Assembly (NCBI GenBank): GCA_030544215.1 | Contig: JARZZO010000011.1 | Location: 22,501-86,500 of the forward strand | Source of the DNA: Zantedeschia hybrid cultivar | Lineage: Eukaryota; Streptophyta; Magnoliopsida; Alismatales; Araceae | Direction of reading: 5' to 3' | Length of the DNA stretch: 64,000 nucleotides | Shown here: one piece after another, positions 43,772 through 54,400 of the stretch | Position numbering within the stretch: position 1 is the stretch's first letter | Layout of the letters: every line of letters begins with the position of its first letter | The notes under the pieces: model-generated | Databases searched by the model: none | What the model was told of the DNA's origin: nothing | What the model saw: only the letters and a program-made list of their open reading frames with translations | Translations under genes and position numbers: made by a program

Positions 43772-43816
43772 CCCTAAACCCTAAACCCTAAACCCTAAAA
43801 ACCCTAAACCCAAACC
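43772..43816 (+). repeat. Telomeric repeat tract T6 (about 45 bp)
   Basis: About six units, ending with the irregular CCCAAACC before the E7 leader. Confidence 0.9.
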
Positions 43817-43824
43817 AACTTTTC

Positions 43825-43855
43825 CTTCTCTCTCCTCAGCTTCTAGAGAGAGAAG
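43825..43855 (+). promoter_or_regulatory. E7 5' leader hairpin
   Basis: CTTCTCTCTC (43825-43834) / GAGAGAGAAG (43846-43855), a 10-bp stem with an 11-base loop. The leader is nearly the same as in E8. Confidence 0.7.
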
Positions 43856-43897
43856 CTCTGGGATTTCTGGGGCCTTTTCCCTTGGCTGCCGCCGGCC

Positions 43898-46800
43898 ATG
43901 GCCGGCCTTGAGGGGGGTGGCCGGCCCCCTCCTTCGCTGCCTTCCTCTCCTCCGCTCCACCCCTCCCAGCAGAAGCCCTCGTCCTCTACATCTCAGCCAC
44001 TAGAACCCCTTTCCAGTGCCGCGGTCGTCCCACTGCCTCCTGGCTCCTCCTCTTTGCCTTCCATTGTTCACCCTCCACCCCCCTCGGAGCGCCGAGCCTC
44101 TGCTGCGCCCCCGTCTTCCACCTCCGGGCCGGCCTGGGGCTCCCCCGGATCCAAGTCCTTCGCCCAGGTTCTTAAGGAGCGGCAGACCTTCCCTGCGGTG
44201 AACTTGCGCGTCCATGAACCTGCCTTCACAGATCTGGGCGAGCCTGCGGTGTTCTTCAGCCCGGAGGAGATCGCCATCGCGTTGATTCCCTTCCAGCTTG
44301 CTCTGGTCGCGAAAACGCCCTTTGGCCGGCCTCCTTTCCCCGATATCAAGCTTCTCCTAACCCAGCGCCTAGGCCTGCAGCACGACTTCATCATTAGCGC
44401 GCTGGATAATCGCCACCTTCTTATTCGCTGCTGTGCTGAAGACGACTACCTGAAGATCCTTCTCCGCGACCAGCTATTCATCAAAGGTTACCTATTTCGC
44501 TTCCTCAAATGGACACCAGACTTCGAGTGCGGAACTGAACCCCCTATAATCCCCATATGGGTGGACTTCCCCGCCCTTAAACCCCATCTCTTCCACGAGG
44601 CCTGTGTAAGGTCTATCGCAGGCAATCTCGGTCGTGTTCTTCAGGTGGCCCTTAGCACCTCCCAGATCACGAACACCTCTTCGGCGCGTGCTTGTGTTGA
44701 GCTCCATGTCCTTCAACATCGTCCTCAACGCATTTGGATTGGCCTGGGTGCTACCGGATATTATCAGGAGGTTCGTTATCCCCCGATTCCCCCTTATTGC
44801 ACTGCCTGCAGGTTAATTGGGCACACTGCCTCGGTTTGCCGCCGTTCTTCCAAGAAGAGCTCGCCTCAGGCGCCTTCGAAGCCCAACACTGACAGCCCTT
44901 CGCTGGAGCCTGCCCATGCCTCAGAGGTTCAGCCTGAGCTTCAACCCCCTGGTGCCGCTCCATCTGGCTCTCAGCCTCACCTGGAGGAAGGCCCTGGCCG
45001 CTCGCGCACTTCTAACCCACAGCAGACGTCGCAGACCCAAGGTGGGAACAACAGGGATCCTCGGCCCTCCCGCGCTCCTTCCAAACCCTCCTACGAACCA
45101 GGTAAAAACCCTAAACATTGGGTTCACAAAACTTCAGCTCCTCGTCTGGTCATGGTATCCAACTCTTTTGACGCCCTCGGGGACTTGCCTAACCTCGTGG
45201 ATAATCTTCCGGCGAGCAACAATAATGCACCTCCCCCCGCCGGCGCTCCCTCACAATCGGCGCCACCGGCCTCCGGAGAAGACGAGCTTGATCTGCCGCG
45301 GAACGCTCCCTTAAGCGCTGACACCCACCTGCCGACCAAGATCTCTGCTTTTGGACCTGAATCCCTTCCTTCTTCGGCTATGGAGAACCCCGAGGCCCTG
45401 GTCAGGGATGTCACTTTACAGCCTTCCAATGGACCAGTTGTTCAGATGGGTGCATCAGCTCCGCCTCCGCCGCTGGATGCCTCAGGCCTGGAACACCTGC
45501 CACGCACTACCCCTACCACGCCAAGGAAGGGCTACAGCGCCATGCACGAGGCCACGTTTCTGCCTATGCCAGGTCCTTGCTATTTGCTCCCCTCGTCCGT
45601 TGCTGGTCCTTTCTCACCGGTCCTCGCCTCTACTGATGCATCTACTCAGATGAGCCCGAGACAGGGACCCATGAAGATCGCTCAGGATCCTGCTGAACCA
45701 CCCTACACCGCCCCTACGATGCCTAGCTTACAGGCCCGCAGTGCTGCTGGCGCAACTCTAAGCCAGCCTACGAACAGCTCCAACGCCTTGCATGTGGACA
45801 CGTCGGCGCCCCCTATGCTTACTGCCCCAATGCCACCGATGGTCTTTACCCCTCGGAACAACCTCACAGCTGTGGCTGCCCTGCCAGACATGAGCCCTCC
45901 CAACAACCCGCCAGGTGTTCGACCATTGTCCTCAGCCAGCGCCGACAGCTGTTCCACGCAGAAGCCCCCGCAGCAGGCATCCAAGGCCCACGATCCGCTA
46001 TCCTCGAATCTCGGGCAGGCATCATCTGATGTAACCTTACTTAACACTATCGGTGAGGACCCAGTCCGTTTGCGTCTGCAGGACCTTGCTCCTCACCCTG
46101 CTAATGGGCCGAGCCCACAACTTGCCGCCTCAAGCCCCACTCGTCAGAAGCTCATGGCCCACGCTACTGCCAATCACACACAACAGCCTCTTACAGACGA
46201 ACAGGCAACCAAGGTGGGTAATTGTGTTTTTGATCTGCAGATGCCTGCCGCTTCAAGCGCCCAGCACCAACCGCCGCTGGACCCTCCCACCGAAGACTCA
46301 GCTGCAACATGCCATAAAATCTCTTCGTCTCCTAACACCAGCACCCAGGTCATGCCTACCCCTAAACTCCCGTGCACGATGAATCTGGAGGACCCCAGCA
46401 TCCCTAACCTCATCTTTGATTCCTTGGATATCACTGTGCCTGCCCCTAACTTTACTGCTCTTCATGTTTCCATTGCCACAGCGAACCATGGTAAGGCCTG
46501 CATCGAGGCTGCGCAGGTGTCCCACAAGGCAGCCGATGTACCTTCGAACATTGATAAACAGGCTACCTTTGTCACTGCCCACGGCCCAATATCCCAACCC
46601 GATACAACTGATCAATTAATTGGGGATAAGCATACGGCAGTTCACACTTATTTGAATGTCGAGAATCAGGTGATATCTTCAACTTCTTTACCTCTTGTTC
46701 AAAACTCGCTGGAAACCCTTCGATACGACTCACATGGCTCAGGTCATCTCTCTAACTTGGAAGCTTTAAATTTGGAGAGCCCTATTCACAGGAAGGATAA

Positions 46801-46972
46801 TCTAACTCTACTTGATTTGCATAAGTTGCAGCAATCATTTTCCTCCTCAGATGAATCTCATGCTAACGGCGACACATGCACACAGGACATCCCTAGTAGC
46901 CTGCACTTGGACCAACAAACGAGCACAAGGCTCACACGTGCACAAAAGAAGAAATCCAAGTTTAATGGTTAA
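43898..46972 (+). CDS. E7 ORF1: Gag-like protein, intact, 1024 aa
   Basis: Start at the ATG of the GCCGGCCATGGCCGGC palindrome (MAGLEGGGRPP). SFAQVLKER is followed by the DUF4283-like region, with EPAVFFSPEE and SIAGNLGRVLQVAL. One CCHC knuckle (CTAC..IGHTASVC) lies near residues 299-315. The linker is shorter than in E4. The last 140 or so residues are close to E4 (DKQATFVTAHGPISQP, QVISSTSLPLVQNS, LEALNLESP). The basic tail is LTRAQKKKSKFNG. With DUF4283-like domain, knuckle and tail all present it looks functional. TAA at 46970 overlaps the ORF2 ATG at 46965. Confidence 0.9.
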   Translation: MAGLEGGGRPPPSLPSSPPLHPSQQKPSSSTSQPLEPLSSAAVVPLPPGSSSLPSIVHPPPPSERRASAAPPSSTSGPAWGSPGSKSFAQVLKERQTFPAVNLRVHEPAFTDLGEPAVFFSPEEIAIALIPFQLALVAKTPFGRPPFPDIKLLLTQRLGLQHDFIISALDNRHLLIRCCAEDDYLKILLRDQLFIKGYLFRFLKWTPDFECGTEPPIIPIWVDFPALKPHLFHEACVRSIAGNLGRVLQVALSTSQITNTSSARACVELHVLQHRPQRIWIGLGATGYYQEVRYPPIPPYCTACRLIGHTASVCRRSSKKSSPQAPSKPNTDSPSLEPAHASEVQPELQPPGAAPSGSQPHLEEGPGRSRTSNPQQTSQTQGGNNRDPRPSRAPSKPSYEPGKNPKHWVHKTSAPRLVMVSNSFDALGDLPNLVDNLPASNNNAPPPAGAPSQSAPPASGEDELDLPRNAPLSADTHLPTKISAFGPESLPSSAMENPEALVRDVTLQPSNGPVVQMGASAPPPPLDASGLEHLPRTTPTTPRKGYSAMHEATFLPMPGPCYLLPSSVAGPFSPVLASTDASTQMSPRQGPMKIAQDPAEPPYTAPTMPSLQARSAAGATLSQPTNSSNALHVDTSAPPMLTAPMPPMVFTPRNNLTAVAALPDMSPPNNPPGVRPLSSASADSCSTQKPPQQASKAHDPLSSNLGQASSDVTLLNTIGEDPVRLRLQDLAPHPANGPSPQLAASSPTRQKLMAHATANHTQQPLTDEQATKVGNCVFDLQMPAASSAQHQPPLDPPTEDSAATCHKISSSPNTSTQVMPTPKLPCTMNLEDPSIPNLIFDSLDITVPAPNFTALHVSIATANHGKACIEAAQVSHKAADVPSNIDKQATFVTAHGPISQPDTTDQLIGDKHTAVHTYLNVENQVISSTSLPLVQNSLETLRYDSHGSGHLSNLEALNLESPIHRKDNLTLLDLHKLQQSFSSSDESHANGDTCTQDIPSSLHLDQQTSTRLTRAQKKKSKFNG

Positions 46973-49900
46973 TATTTTAGTTTGGAATATCAGGGGAGTG
47001 GGTAACTCTCCTTCCAGACGTCGACTTGTCTCCCTTTGCAGGACGAACAAGGTACAAATCGCTGCAATTTTAGAACCCATGATTCAGAATTCTTCGATGC
47101 TCGCCCTATCTCTTAAATTGGGTCTCTCTCAATGCCTCTCTAGTGGTACTCCTCACGGCAAAGTTTGGGTCTTCTGGCATAATTCTATCTCTGTGGATGT
47201 GTTTACTATTCATGAGTCTTTTATTACTCTGAAGGTAACTGGCCAAATAGTTCATTATGTCACTTTTATTTATGCCAGTTGTCACCTTTGGGAGACTATT
47301 ACTTCTTTGTCTATATCTGACCCCTGGATGATTGTGGGTGACTTTAATTCTGTTCTTTACTCTCATGAAAAATATGGCGGCAATGCACCGCAACATGCTT
47401 CTGTGAATGCCTTCCACTCTCTCTTACAGGATAGCAATCTCATGGATCTTGGCTTTAGTGGCCCTTCCTACACCTGGAGAAACGGTCAGCAAGGTATTGG
47501 TTCCATTAAAGCCAGATTGGACAGAGGTTTGGCTAACCCAGCTTGGTTCTCCTCTTTTAGTTCTCTTGTGAGTCATTTACATCATATCAATTCTGATCAT
47601 AGTCCTCTTCTGGTTTCCTACCATTGCACTAATGCCCCGAGACAATCACATTTTAAATTCCTTAAGATGTGGACTAGACACAGAGATTTTCTTCGTGTGG
47701 TTAAATCCTGTTGGCATCAGCCTTTACATGCTTCTCCTCTCTTCAGGCTAAGTGCCAAATTGAAGAGACTAAGATCCACGTTGAAGACTTGGAATAAAAG
47801 TGTTTTTGGCAACATTTTTCAGCATATCTTACAGGCGGAGGAGAAGGTCAATTCATTACAAATTAGTTTTGATAATCATCCTTCTGATAATTCATTTTCT
47901 GAGCTTTCTGCAGCTAAAAAGGATCTAGATGAGCTCCTCTTACGGCAAGAGATATTCTGGAGGCAAAAATCTCATCTCAAATGGCTCAAAGAGGGCGATC
48001 AAAACTCAGCCTTCTTCCACTCTATTGTTAATGAAAGGCGAAGGAAAAACTTTATTCACAAACTGGTTAACGATCAGGGGAACGATGTTACTGACCAAGA
48101 TGCTTTACTTTCCATGGCCATAGCTTATTATCAAAATCTGTTTACTTCTGAGCCGCCTACTATGAACAACAGTGGTCTTCTGCAATATATTCCTACTATT
48201 GTCTCTGATGCAGATAATCAAGCTTTGATGGCTACTCCAACTATAGAGGAAGTCAAGGATTCGGTCTTCTCTTTAAGCCCTGATAGTGCCCCTGGACCTG
48301 ATGGCTTTTCTGGTGATTTCTTTACCTCTTGCTGGGATATCATATCTGTTGATATTTATGATGCTGTCAAGGAGTTCTTTAATGGAAGCTTCCTTCCTAA
48401 AGCTTATACCTCCACTCACCTCGTGCTAATTCCCAAAGGAGAGTCTCCTAATACTCTGAAGGATTTTAGGCCTATCAGTCTGTGCAATTTCACTTATAAG
48501 ATTATCTCACTCATCATATGCAAAAGATTATCTCTTATTCTGCCTGCCCTTATTTCCCCTCTTCAGGGAGCCTTTGTTAAAGGCAGAGATATGGCTGACA
48601 ACATCTGTCTTGCTCAGGAGCTTACCCATAGCATCTCTAAGAAGGTCAGAGGTCATAACATCATTTTCAAACTCGACATGATGAAAGCATACGACAGATT
48701 GGAATGGTCTTACCTATTTGATGTGCTGCATAAATTTGGCTTCTCCCCCACATGGATTAACCTTATCAGAGGATTATTCACCAACTGCTGGTTTTCTGTC
48801 ATCCTCAACGGTAATGTTGGTGGCTTCTTTACCTCCTCTCGTGGTCTTCGACAGGGAGACCCTTTGGCACCCAGTCTCTTCATTCTTGCTGAAGAGGCAT
48901 TCAGCAGAGGTCTTCAACAGCTGTGTCACAGAGGCATTATTACCCCTTATTCTACTTTCATTGAGGGGCCTATTATTTCGCATCTCCTATTTGCTGATGA
49001 TACCATTATCTTCACTAATGGCTCTCAAGGATCCTTACGCAGACTCATGGCTTTCCTGACCATTTATGAGAGATGCTCAGGTCAAAAGATTAACACAAGT
49101 AAGAGTTCTTTCTACATCACGGGATATACTCCTACTTGGAGAATCAATCAAGTATCTGCTAGAGTCTCTATTCCTCACAGGACCTTCCCTATCACTTATT
49201 TGGGCGCTCCTCTCTTCAAAGGTGCAGCTAAGGCAATATACTTTCATCCTCTCTTGGACAAGGTGAGAAACAGGCTAGCTTCTTGGAAATCTAATCTCCT
49301 TTCACCTGGTGGAAGACTGATCCTTATCAAGCATGTACTGTCTTCCATTCCTATACATATTCTTGCTGTTCTCACCCCTCCTAAGAGTATCCTTCACTCT
49401 TTAGAGAGGACATTTGCTGCTTTCTTTTGGGGATCTACTTCAACAGGGATGCGTAGGCATTGGATCGCTTGGAAACACCTGGCTAGGCCAACCTCTAAAG
49501 GTGGAATTGGTATTCGTTCTCTTCTGGAACTAGGAGCTGCCCTTAAGGTTAAATTATGCTGGAAAGTATACTCTAAAAAGGGCATATGGGGCGAGTATAT
49601 CAATCAGACCTACTTGCACAGGCATCATGTTTTTACTTGTCCTATGGTTGGCTCTCCTCACTGGAAGATGGTGCTTAAGCATAGACAATGGGTTCTCGAC
49701 AACACTTATTGGTCAGTGGGCCAGGGCCATATTTCCTTCTGGCATGATGATTGGACTGGTCATGGTCCTTTAAAGGATCATATTTCCGAGGATCAATGGA
49801 CTGCTATTGGTAATACCCAAGCTTGGTTAGTTCGCGATTATATCATTTCTGGTCAGCATCTATTACACTCATTACCTTCAGACATTGCTTCTATTCTCAT

Positions 49901-51080
49901 GGATTATATCGGCACATTTTTCACTCAACAAGACCATGATAAGATCATTTGGAAGCCGAATTCCTATGGGCTTTTTACCACTAAATCAGCTTGGCAAGTT
50001 GTTAGGCAGCATATACCTCCTCTCTCCATCTCTAAATGGATCTGGTGCACTCAAATACCCAAGAAGATCTCCATCTTTATTTACAGGGCCCTTGTTCACA
50101 AATTGCCTTTTGATTCCAATATTCAAAGAATAGGAATTCCATTGGCATCAAAGTGTGTGTGTTGCTTGCATGCTTCACGCGAGACCCTCAATCATGCCTT
50201 GGCTCATGGAGATTGGGCTTCCCACTGTTGGCGATTCTTTCAGGATAGATGTGGTCTTAATTTCCAGATGAGCTCCTTTCATCACATATTATGTTCCTTT
50301 ATTACCCTAGCCTCAGGTACATCTCTTTACTCTTTTATTATGGGCATAACTCCTACCATTGTTGCATGGTTCCTTTGGAAAGCTAGATGCTCTGCCAAAT
50401 TTGATGGCACTCACTCAAGTAAGGAAAGCATCCTATATCAGAGCCTATATCTTATTCGTGACCTTGCCGCTATGTATCGCCCAAAATCTTCTTCTACAAT
50501 AGCACAGAGATCTCTTTTACAAATCCTGGGCGTTGTTGACAGTTTTTCTCCCTCACTACCAGTCATTGTTAGATGGATTCATCCTCCAACAGGTAAATTT
50601 AAACTCAACACTGATAGTTGTTGTAGAGGTAATCCTGGTATTTCTGCAGGTTCTGCTATTCTCAGAAATGACAAAGGTAAATTTGTTATGGCAACTTGTG
50701 CTTTCTTTGGTTATACTCACAGCATCATTTCTGAACTCAGGGCTATTATCATTGGTCTGCAAATGTGTCTCCAACGAGGTTTTACTTGTTTGATTGTTGA
50801 ATCTGATTGCTTTGCTCTTATCACTCTTATGATTTCTGCAAATCCTACTGTCCCTTGGATGTTGTTTCTTTGGTGGTTTGAGTTCTGCTCTCTCAGGGTT
50901 GCGATGGACCTTCATTTCTGCCATACAGTTAGAGAAGCCAACAAAGCGGCTGACGCTCTGGCCAACCATTCCTGCGACCTTCAGCTCGGTCAAGACTTCC
51001 CTGATTCTTCCTCTTTGCCTACCATTGTAAAAGGGGAGATCACTTCTGATAAAAGTGGTCTTCCCCATCTGAGGATTTGA
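46965..51080 (+). CDS. E7 ORF2: EN / RT / RNase H, open but with an EN deletion
   Basis: 1371 residues from the ATG of ATGGTTAA; the open frame extends farther upstream but the overlap start is conserved in the family. Compared with E4 it lacks six residues (HDRIHL) after YASCHL in the endonuclease, an 18-bp in-frame deletion near 47280-47290 between short CACCTT-like repeats. GDFN and SDHSPLL remain. The RT core is intact (FADDTIIF). RNase H reads TDS (D1217, S1218) instead of the TDG of the other copies. SELRA, ESDC and NKAADALAN remain. An open frame therefore does not prove activity. Confidence 0.9.
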   Translation: MVNILVWNIRGVGNSPSRRRLVSLCRTNKVQIAAILEPMIQNSSMLALSLKLGLSQCLSSGTPHGKVWVFWHNSISVDVFTIHESFITLKVTGQIVHYVTFIYASCHLWETITSLSISDPWMIVGDFNSVLYSHEKYGGNAPQHASVNAFHSLLQDSNLMDLGFSGPSYTWRNGQQGIGSIKARLDRGLANPAWFSSFSSLVSHLHHINSDHSPLLVSYHCTNAPRQSHFKFLKMWTRHRDFLRVVKSCWHQPLHASPLFRLSAKLKRLRSTLKTWNKSVFGNIFQHILQAEEKVNSLQISFDNHPSDNSFSELSAAKKDLDELLLRQEIFWRQKSHLKWLKEGDQNSAFFHSIVNERRRKNFIHKLVNDQGNDVTDQDALLSMAIAYYQNLFTSEPPTMNNSGLLQYIPTIVSDADNQALMATPTIEEVKDSVFSLSPDSAPGPDGFSGDFFTSCWDIISVDIYDAVKEFFNGSFLPKAYTSTHLVLIPKGESPNTLKDFRPISLCNFTYKIISLIICKRLSLILPALISPLQGAFVKGRDMADNICLAQELTHSISKKVRGHNIIFKLDMMKAYDRLEWSYLFDVLHKFGFSPTWINLIRGLFTNCWFSVILNGNVGGFFTSSRGLRQGDPLAPSLFILAEEAFSRGLQQLCHRGIITPYSTFIEGPIISHLLFADDTIIFTNGSQGSLRRLMAFLTIYERCSGQKINTSKSSFYITGYTPTWRINQVSARVSIPHRTFPITYLGAPLFKGAAKAIYFHPLLDKVRNRLASWKSNLLSPGGRLILIKHVLSSIPIHILAVLTPPKSILHSLERTFAAFFWGSTSTGMRRHWIAWKHLARPTSKGGIGIRSLLELGAALKVKLCWKVYSKKGIWGEYINQTYLHRHHVFTCPMVGSPHWKMVLKHRQWVLDNTYWSVGQGHISFWHDDWTGHGPLKDHISEDQWTAIGNTQAWLVRDYIISGQHLLHSLPSDIASILMDYIGTFFTQQDHDKIIWKPNSYGLFTTKSAWQVVRQHIPPLSISKWIWCTQIPKKISIFIYRALVHKLPFDSNIQRIGIPLASKCVCCLHASRETLNHALAHGDWASHCWRFFQDRCGLNFQMSSFHHILCSFITLASGTSLYSFIMGITPTIVAWFLWKARCSAKFDGTHSSKESILYQSLYLIRDLAAMYRPKSSSTIAQRSLLQILGVVDSFSPSLPVIVRWIHPPTGKFKLNTDSCCRGNPGISAGSAILRNDKGKFVMATCAFFGYTHSIISELRAIIIGLQMCLQRGFTCLIVESDCFALITLMISANPTVPWMLFLWWFEFCSLRVAMDLHFCHTVREANKAADALANHSCDLQLGQDFPDSSSLPTIVKGEITSDKSGLPHLRI

Positions 51081-51240
51081 GGGTTTTTCTCTGTAGGGGT
51101 TTCTTGGGTTCATTAATGTACCCTCCTAGGGGTAAGGTGGCATGTCCCCCCCATGTAATTCTGCTTTTTATGCAATAAAACACCAAGGTCCGGCCCAGGG
51201 TCCTAGATAAATTCCTGGGTTAAAAAAAAAAAAAAAAAAA
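51081..51240 (+). other. E7 3' UTR and poly(A) tract
   Basis: E2/E5-type 3' UTR with GGGGTAAGGTGGCATG plus C-run and AATAAA at 51174-51179. One base change (GGTCCGGCCC) weakens the usual palindrome. CCCAGG / CCTGGG stem; poly(A) 51222-51240, then CCCTAAA. Confidence 0.85.
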
Positions 51241-51393
51241 CCCTAAACCCAAAACCCTAAACCCTAAACCCTAAAACCCTAAAACCCTAAACCCTAAACC
51301 CTAAACCCTAAACCCTAAACCCTAAAACCCTAAACCCTAAACCCTAAACCCTAAAACCCTAAAACCCTAAACCCTAAACCCTAAACCCTAAAC
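51241..51393 (+). repeat. Telomeric repeat tract T7, (CCCTAAA)n
   Basis: About 153 bases of CCCTAAA with CCCTAAAA units, meeting the E8 leader at CCCTAAAC-ACTCC. Confidence 0.95.
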
Positions 51394-51403
51394 ACTCCTT
51401 TTC

Positions 51404-51434
51404 CTTCTCTCTCCTCAGCTTCTAGAGAGAGAAG
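51404..51434 (+). promoter_or_regulatory. E8 5' leader hairpin
   Basis: CTTCTCTCTC (51404-51413) / GAGAGAGAAG (51425-51434), 10-bp stem and 11-base loop. Confidence 0.7.
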
Positions 51435-51466
51435 CTCTGGGATTTCTCCCTTGGCCGCCGTCGGCC

Positions 51467-54400
51467 ATGGCCGGCCCTGAGGGGGGCGGCCGGCCCCCCC
51501 ATGCGCTTCTGTCCTCTCTGCCTGCCCCCTCAGCCCAGCCTCTACCCTCGCCCCCCTCCTCCCAATCTCTGGCGCGCCAGTCCGCGGTCTCCGTCTCCCT
51601 CCCTCTCTGCTCTTCCTCCTTGCAGGCTGCCGCACCTGGGTCGGCTGGGTTGCTTCCTTCGCAGAGCCAGGCTCCCCCCGCCTCCCTCCCTGCCCAGCTC
51701 ACGCCCAAGGTGCCAGCATGGGGCTCCTCTGGCTCGAAGAGCTTTGCCCAGGTCATCAAAGACAGCAAGCTGCTCCCCGAGGTCGATCTTCCCGTTCACG
51801 CCCCTGCCTTCACAGACTTGGGCGAGCCCGCCGTTTTCTTCACTCAGGAGGAGATCGACACCGCGCTTATCCCCTTCAAATATGCACTTGTCGCCAAGAC
51901 ACCGTATGGCCGGCCACCCTTCCCCGAGATCAAGCTCCTGCTCACACAGCGCCTTGGATTGCTGCAAGACTTCGTCCTCAGTGCGCTCGACAACAGACAC
52001 TTACTGATCCGCTGCGCTGCCGAAGAAGACTACCTGAAGCTTCTCCTCCGCGAGCAACTCCTTGTCAAAGGGTATCTTTTCAAGTACCTCAAATGGATGC
52101 CCGAGTTTGAATGCGGCACCGAGCCACCCATCATCCCTGTCTGGGTCACGTTTCCGGCGCTTAAACCCCATCTGTTCCATGAACCATGTGTTCGTTCCAT
52201 CGCGGGTAATATTGGGCGAGTCCTCCAGGTCGCCCTCAGCACCTCCCAACTCACGAATACCTCTTCCGCGCGAGCATGCGTTGAACTCAACATCCTTCAA
52301 CACAAACCACCACGGATTTGGATTGGCATGGGAGCCACCGGCTACTACCAGGAGGTATGTTACCCCCCTGTCCCCCCTTATTGCACCTACTGCAGGCTTG
52401 TGGGACATGAAGTTTCAGCTTGCCGCCGATCTGCAAAGAAGAATAAGTCCCTGGTGGCTCTGCAACCCAACGTGGAACCCGCCCCGGGTAACGGTCAGCT
52501 GCCATCTGCCGATGCCCCCCCTCGCCCAAGCGAGCCTCTGAAGATGCCCCCGTCTTCCTCACAAGCCCCGGCGGAACCCAACGCTGCTGTCAAACTGGCC
52601 GTGCCTGGAGCTAGGGTTTCTCAGGCCCCCAACGGCGCTGGAAAGAAACCCCAACGCTGGGTTTCCAAGATCACATCTCAGCCCCACATCAATATCTCCA
52701 ATGCCTTTGCTGCCCTTGGATCGTCTTCCGAAGACCCTGGTGCCCCCACTGCTGAGATCCTCCAACCGCCTCCCACTGTTGATCTTGATCCTCCTACCTC
52801 AGACGCTCTGCGACCTGATGACGTGCTGTCATCCTCCTCTTTCCCTTCCCAGCTATCCTTGGTGGCTCCGCCTCTCCCAGGCCTTGCTTTACCCCCGTCT
52901 AAGCCTCTAAAGAAGCCCGCTGACGCCCCTGACAGGCCTACCCCCCTGCCCTCTTCTCTGGCTCGTCTGTAGCAACCCCCCCAGGCTACGCAACCCCAGC
53001 TCCCGGCGACTGTCTCGGCTTTACCACCCTCGGGCTCCCAGGGCCCTCCCGAGATGCCTACCTATCACGCGTCTCTCAACAAGCCCCTGCCGGCTCGCCA
53101 GAGTGCTGATGGGTCCCAAACCATGATCAACCATGGCTTGGCCGACACCATTGTGGCCATCGCGGACCAGGAACCTACCACTCTCCCCCCGTCTGCCATC
53201 ACCTGCCTGGAGCCCCCTTCGGGTCATACTACTCCCAGAGCCACGAGGACTCCTATCGCCATGCAAGCTGCCACGTCCCTGCCTGTGGTACCCACAGCCC
53301 CACCTTGTGTTGATCGCCCTGAGGACTTTGCGCCCGGCTACGCCCCTATTGATGTGCCTCGGCTCACGCCTCAAAACCAGGTGCCCTTGCAACCTCCTAT
53401 AGCTGTTGCTGACACTACCCTCGGAACCAGGTGCCTGCCTTTGAGGAGACCCAGCGCCATGCACGTGGCTTCTTCGACGCCAGCTATGCCCACAGCTACC
53501 CCCTCCGCCGATCAGGCCTCTCTTCTGGGATGCCCATCAGGTGTTCGTCTGCAGACCACCCAGATACAAGAGGGACGCACGCACACGCCCTTTCATGGGC
53601 CCTGGGCTGATCACTCCACTGACGCCTCCACGCCAGCCCGTTTGCGTCTGCAGGACCCTACTCCTCTTATTGTTAATGGGCCGAGCCCCCTCAATGATGC
53701 TTCACGCCCCGCTCGTCAGAAGCCCATGACCTACGCCGCTGCCTATCACCCACAACAGCCTCCTACAGATGAACAGGGTACTGCTGGGGTTTGTCTGCCG
53801 AGTACTGTCATCATCGAAGACTCCCAAGTCGTCTCCACGGATTCTGTGCCAGCTCCCATTATGCCTCCGCCACCAGACACCTCATGGAACACCCCCAGCG
53901 CCATGCACGGGCCTACGCTTCTACCTTCGACAACAACAGCCCCCCCCCTAGATGGGTGCCTCCAGAACCTCCCTCCACTTGGTGGTCCACCAGGTGCATG
54001 CAGGGTCGATGGGTCCTTCCTGCAGGACAACGCGATCTCCGGAGATGGCCAGGCGGCCCCCTCGAGCCCCGCACCTGCCCGCCCTTCGCCACCGGCACGC
54101 CCAGGCCTCGAACCTGTGACGCAGACGCCCAGGGCCATGCTTGGCGCCACGCTACCGCCGCTCACTCTCAACAGCCTGCCAGGTGTTCGACCATTATCCT
54201 CAACCAGCGCCGACAGCCGCTCCTCGCAGAAGCACCCTTTGCAGGCATCGGAGGCCCAGCGTAGCCTGCCACCCCTGCTTACTGAGGTCCAGCACACCTC
54301 CTCTGTGGGGCCCACGCTCCAGCTGACTCGGACTAGTCTTCTTCGTGGCAAGACGTCGAGCAACAACCGGCCAGCAGCTTCGTCGGGTGACTGCCTGATG

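Larger units (their letters stand above)
43817..51240 (+). mobile_element. E7: LINE copy, subfamily B, full length with both ORFs open; chimeric
   Basis: The only 5'-complete copy in the window without a stop or frameshift in either ORF. The first part of ORF2 follows E4/E8; from about 50340 to the 3' end it follows E2/E5, including the 3' UTR type without the 129-bp duplication. The 19-base poly(A) is followed by CCCTAAA. Confidence 0.94.
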
